The notes under the pieces were generated by a model. The model made no database searches, was not told the DNA's origin, and saw only the letters and a program-made list of their open reading frames with translations. The position numbers and the translations under genes were made by a program. A stretch of DNA of 50,629 bases from Deltaproteobacteria bacterium (GTDB taxonomy: Bacteria; Myxococcota_A; Polyangia; Haliangiales; Haliangiaceae). The stretch is taken from contig JACCTC010000201.1 of the NCBI GenBank assembly GCA_013812655.1, positions 1-50,629 of the forward strand, read 5' to 3'. This document shows, piece by piece, positions 47,665 through 50,629 of this stretch (position 1 is its first letter; each line of letters opens with the position of its first letter).

Positions 47665-48879
47665 ATGCCGAACTACGATCTGATCGAGAACAGTGGCGTG
47701 CCGATCAAGGCATGGACGCGCGGCGTGGCGATCGAGGAGGCGGCGAAGCAGCAGCTTCGTAACCTCGCGAGCCTGCCGATCGTGCACTCGCACATCGCGG
47801 TGATGCCGGACGTCCACTTCGGGATCGGGGCGACGGTCGGCAGCGTCGTGCCCACGCTCGGCGCGATCATCCCGGCGTCGGTCGGCGTCGATATCGGCTG
47901 CGGCATGATGGCCGTGGAGACGTCGCTGACGGCGAACCAGCTGCCGGATACGCTGAAGCCGCTGCGTCACGCGATCGAGAAGGCCGTGCCGCACGGGCGC
48001 ACGCTGAATGGCGGCAAGGGCGATCGCGGCGCGTGGCACAACATCCCGCGCGGTCCGACCGAGGCGTGGAAGGCGCTCGCGCCGACGTACAAGCAGCTCT
48101 CGCAGAAGCACCCGCGGATCGGCGACGGCAACGACCTGAACCACCTCGGCACGCTCGGCGGCGGGAACCACTTCATCGAGGTCTGCCTCGACGAGCGCGA
48201 TCACGTGTGGTTCATGCTGCACTCGGGCTCGCGTGGCGTCGGGAACCGGATCGGCAGCTACTTCATCGAGCTCGCGAAGCGCGACATGCAAGCGCACGAG
48301 CGGAACCTGCCGGATCGCGACCTCGCGTACCTGCGCGAGGGCACGCAGCACTTCGACGATTACGTCGAGGCCGTCGGCTGGGCGCAGCAGTACGCGATGA
48401 CGAACCGCCAGCTGATGATGGACTCGGTCGTGCGCGCGGCGAAGGAGCAGCTGCCGGCGTTCCAGCTCGGCGAGCTCGCGGTCAACTGCCATCACAACTA
48501 CGTCGAGAAGGAGCACCACTTCGGCAAGGACGTCTTCGTGACGCGCAAGGGTGCGGTGCGCGCGCGGCTCGGCGATCTCGGCATCATCCCGGGATCGATG
48601 GGGGCGCGGAGCTTCATCGTGCGCGGCAAGGGCGAGCCCGAGTCGTTTCACTCGTGCAGCCACGGTGCGGGGCGCACGATGTCGCGCGGCGAGGCGAAGC
48701 GGCGGTTCACGGTCGACGATCACGTGGCGGCGACCGAGGGCATCGAGTGCCGCAAGGACGCGAGCGTGATCGACGAGACGCCGATGGCGTACAAGCCGAT
48801 CGACAAGGTGATGGAGGCCCAGGCCGATCTCGTCGAGATCGTGCACGAGCTGCGGCAGGTCGTGTGCGTGAAGGGCTGA
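47665..48879 (+). CDS. rtcB: RNA-splicing ligase RtcB
   Basis: 404 residues, slightly short but typical. GTP-dependent, Mn2+-bound ligase joining RNA 2',3'-cyclic phosphate or 3'-phosphate to 5'-OH, used in tRNA repair. Motifs: VHSHIAVMPDVHFG, VGVDIGCGM (Cys and Asp as metal ligands), GGGNHFIEVCLD, MLHSGSRGVGN, NCHHNYVEKEHHFG, GSMGARSFIVRG and the guanylylated His in CSHGAGRTMSR. A GGTGA ribosome binding site precedes ATG. It overlaps rtcA by 16 nt. No RtcR regulator is next door; two hairpins and a toxin pair are upstream. Confidence 0.95.
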   Translation: MPNYDLIENSGVPIKAWTRGVAIEEAAKQQLRNLASLPIVHSHIAVMPDVHFGIGATVGSVVPTLGAIIPASVGVDIGCGMMAVETSLTANQLPDTLKPLRHAIEKAVPHGRTLNGGKGDRGAWHNIPRGPTEAWKALAPTYKQLSQKHPRIGDGNDLNHLGTLGGGNHFIEVCLDERDHVWFMLHSGSRGVGNRIGSYFIELAKRDMQAHERNLPDRDLAYLREGTQHFDDYVEAVGWAQQYAMTNRQLMMDSVVRAAKEQLPAFQLGELAVNCHHNYVEKEHHFGKDVFVTRKGAVRARLGDLGIIPGSMGARSFIVRGKGEPESFHSCSHGAGRTMSRGEAKRRFTVDDHVAATEGIECRKDASVIDETPMAYKPIDKVMEAQADLVEIVHELRQVVCVKG

Positions 48880-49970
48880 CGAGCGCGACGAGCGCGGCCA
48901 GCCCGGTCGAGATCGACGGCAGTCACGGCGAGGGCGGAGGTCAGATCCTGCGGACCTCGCTCGCGCTGTCGATGATCACGGGACGGCCGCTCGTGATGCG
49001 GCAGATCCGGGCGGGGCGCGCGAAGTCAGGCCTGCGTCGCCAGCACCTCGCGTGCGTGCAAGCGGCGGCGCGGCTGTGTAACGCGCACGTACGCGGCGAC
49101 GAGGTCGGCTCGAAGAGCCTCGACTTCACGCCCACCCAAGGCGTCGACGCCGGCTTCGACGCGTGGGCGAGCGTCATCGACATCGACATCGGCAGCGCGG
49201 GCTCGACGTCGCTCGTCGTGCAGACCGTGCTGGTGCCGGCGATCGTCTCGGGGCGCTCGGTGCGCGCGACCGTGCACGGCGGAACCCACAACCCGATGGC
49301 GCCGCCGTTCGAGTTCCTCGAGCGCGTGTTCTTGCCGCACCTGCGCGCGATGGGTGCCGACGCGACGCTCACGCTCGATCGCCACGGGTTCGCGACCGGC
49401 AGCGGGAGCCAGGCGTCGCACGACGAGCCGGCGCGCTACCGCGGTCAGCTCACGATGCGCGTCGAGCCCGGGGCACTGGCGCCGCTCGAGATCGTCGAGG
49501 CATGCGAGGTCCGTGCGCGCAAGGCGATCGCGATCCTGGCGCGGCTGCCGACGCACGTCGCCGATCGTGAATTCGGCGTGGTCCGCGAGCGGCTGGGGTT
49601 CGGCATGCACGAGTGCGAGCTCCGCGAGGTCCCCGAGGGCGGACCCGCGAACGTGCTGATGCTCGAGGTCGAACGCGAGGGTGGCGCGCGCGAGCTGGTC
49701 ACCGGGTTTGGCGAGCGTGGCCTGCGAGCGGAGGCGGTGGCCGAGCGCGCGTGCGACGCGCTGGCCGAGTACCTCGCGGCGGGCGTGCCCGTCGGCGAGC
49801 ACCTCGCAGATCAGCTGCTGCTGCCGTTCGCGCTCGCGGGCAGCGGGCGTTTCCGGTGCGCGCCGCTCTCGCGCCACGCGACCACGAACATCGAGACCAT
49901 CCAGCAGTTCCTCGACGTCGCGATCCGCGTCGAGCCGATCGGCGGTGCAGTCGACGTGATCGTCGGATAG
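48864..49970 (+). CDS. rtcA: RNA 3'-terminal phosphate cyclase RtcA
   Basis: 368 residues from GTG 48864, overlapping the rtcB end by 16 nt; a later start near 48876 would need CTG. It converts RNA 3'-phosphates to 2',3'-cyclic phosphates with ATP, which RtcB may then use. Signatures are EIDGSHGEGGGQILRTSLAL, AGRAKSGLRRQHLACVQAA, GSTSLVVQTVLVPA, GGTHNPMAPPFEFLERVFLP and HLADQLLLPFALAG; the catalytic His lies in the last motif. Together with rtcB it is an RNA-repair operon. Confidence 0.94.
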   Translation: MREGLTSATSAASPVEIDGSHGEGGGQILRTSLALSMITGRPLVMRQIRAGRAKSGLRRQHLACVQAAARLCNAHVRGDEVGSKSLDFTPTQGVDAGFDAWASVIDIDIGSAGSTSLVVQTVLVPAIVSGRSVRATVHGGTHNPMAPPFEFLERVFLPHLRAMGADATLTLDRHGFATGSGSQASHDEPARYRGQLTMRVEPGALAPLEIVEACEVRARKAIAILARLPTHVADREFGVVRERLGFGMHECELREVPEGGPANVLMLEVEREGGARELVTGFGERGLRAEAVAERACDALAEYLAAGVPVGEHLADQLLLPFALAGSGRFRCAPLSRHATTNIETIQQFLDVAIRVEPIGGAVDVIVG

Positions 49971-49973
49971 GCT
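49968..49973 (+). promoter_or_regulatory. -10-like TAGGCT overlapping the rtcA stop
   Basis: TAGGCT, whose TAG is the rtcA stop, lies 6 nt before ATG 49980 of the next gene. Confidence 0.35.
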
Positions 49974-49979
49974 CGGTGC

Positions 49980-50629
49980 ATGCGTGGTGCGGCTCCCTCG
50001 ATTGTCTGTCCGCGTTGCGGACAGCAGGCACCGCCCGCTGATTCGATCGCGCGCTTCGTGACCTGTGAGGGTTGCGGGATGTCGATCGATGCTGCGGCGC
50101 GCGAGCGGCAAGTCCCGGTGCGGCGCAGCCGTCCCGAGTCCGATCAGGTTCCGGTCGCCAGGCCCGCGAAGCCGCGCAAGCCAGGCGCGCTGAGTGGGTT
50201 GCAGATCGTGTTGATCCTCGTCGCGCTCTTCGGCGGCGCGTACATCAAGACCGAGTACTTCCCGAGCCGACGCCAGCAGGCGCAGCAGCGCGAGATCGAC
50301 GAGATCCAGCGCGAGAATCGCGAGCGCAGCAGCGCCGGGCTGCAACGGCTCGAGGACCTGCGCATGCGGTCGCTGCCGTCGACCGACGTCGAAGCGTGCG
50401 ATCGGTTGACGCAGCTCGCGGTCGGCACGTGCAAGACCGCGGCGAATGCCGGCGAGTTGCAGACCGTGATCGATCGCGCGATCCAGGAGGCCTCGACCTC
50501 CTCGGGCGCGGTCGCCGGATGCACCGCTACGGTCTCTTCGATCGAGGCCGCGCGCGCGCGCCTGCGCTGCGACCGAGCGAGCCGGCCCGCGCGATCACGC
50601 GCGCGCGGATCGGACGCACCGTTCCACGG
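49980..50629 (+). CDS. Zinc-ribbon transmembrane protein, cut by the window end
   Basis: The frame is open for 216 residues to the last base. An N-terminal zinc ribbon (CPRCGQQ at residues 10-13, CEGCGM near 29-32) faces the cytoplasm, and a basic linker follows. A single membrane helix (LQIVLILVALFGGAYI, about 73-88) leads to an Arg/Gln/Glu-rich coiled-coil-like stretch and an outer part with several Cys (ACDRL, GTCKTA, AGCTATV, RLRCDR). The pattern is common among myxobacterial proteins of unknown function. It lies 9 bp after rtcA. Confidence 0.65.
   Translation, partial: MRGAAPSIVCPRCGQQAPPADSIARFVTCEGCGMSIDAAARERQVPVRRSRPESDQVPVARPAKPRKPGALSGLQIVLILVALFGGAYIKTEYFPSRRQQAQQREIDEIQRENRERSSAGLQRLEDLRMRSLPSTDVEACDRLTQLAVGTCKTAANAGELQTVIDRAIQEASTSSGAVAGCTATVSSIEAARARLRCDRASRPARSRARGSDAPFH

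Overview
This is a GC-rich (roughly 68-70 % by eye) bacterial chromosome segment. It probably comes from a myxobacterium-like member of the Myxococcota, of the Haliangiales/Kofleriaceae kind. The pointers are many short lipoproteins, PEGA, thrombospondin-3-like and FG-GAP-like secreted proteins, two eukaryote-like Ser/Thr kinases, a MYXO-CTERM-like C-terminal sorting tail, and large PAS histidine kinases. I see no tRNA, rRNA, CRISPR array, IS element or prophage. Family calls come from motif recognition only; no database search was run.

Layout. 0.1-4.7 kb: secreted phosphodiester glycosidase, orphan DNA methyltransferase, a Phd/VapC toxin-antitoxin pair with two abutting operator palindromes, and a DUF971-nitroreductase pair. 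4.7-9.5 kb: overlapping operon of a TPR-PEGA membrane protein, a propeller lipoprotein and a Ser/Thr kinase. 9.5-14.6 kb: DMP19-like protein, MORN/LRR protein, a headless histidine kinase remnant, an RIC-type iron-sulfur repair protein, a small membrane protein and a lipoprotein. 14.6-17.8 kb: two adjacent genes that together match a copper amine oxidase split at its domain border, then a zinc phospholipase C-like protein and a lysozyme-like lipoprotein. 18-24 kb: SEC-C protein, retropepsin-like lipoprotein, korAB (2-oxoacid:ferredoxin oxidoreductase) and a thrombospondin-3-like protein. 24-30.4 kb: DUF3108 lipoprotein, two unrecognised proteins, a DsbA-like lipoprotein whose first active-site cysteine is an in-frame UGA (a probable selenoprotein), a propeller lipoprotein and a nucleotidyltransferase pair. 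30.4-35.6 kb: three-gene two-component operon and a TPR-SUFU protein. 35.6-46.6 kb: zinc-ribbon protein, PPK1, lipoproteins, ABC exporter and a second Ser/Thr kinase. 46.7-50.6 kb: AbrB-Doc toxin-antitoxin pair, an antitoxin relic, the rtcBA RNA-repair operon and a protein cut by the window edge.

Most notable: (1) the UGA-containing DsbA-like gene at 27440-28357. Both halves share one frame, UGA sits at the first position of the C-x-x-C motif, and a 7-bp hairpin with a G in its apical loop starts 11 nt downstream, fitting a bacterial SECIS. (2) The split, active-site-degenerate copper amine oxidase pair at 14651-16149. (3) A TANNNT hexamer 5-9 nt before the start codon of many first genes, suggesting widespread leaderless transcription.
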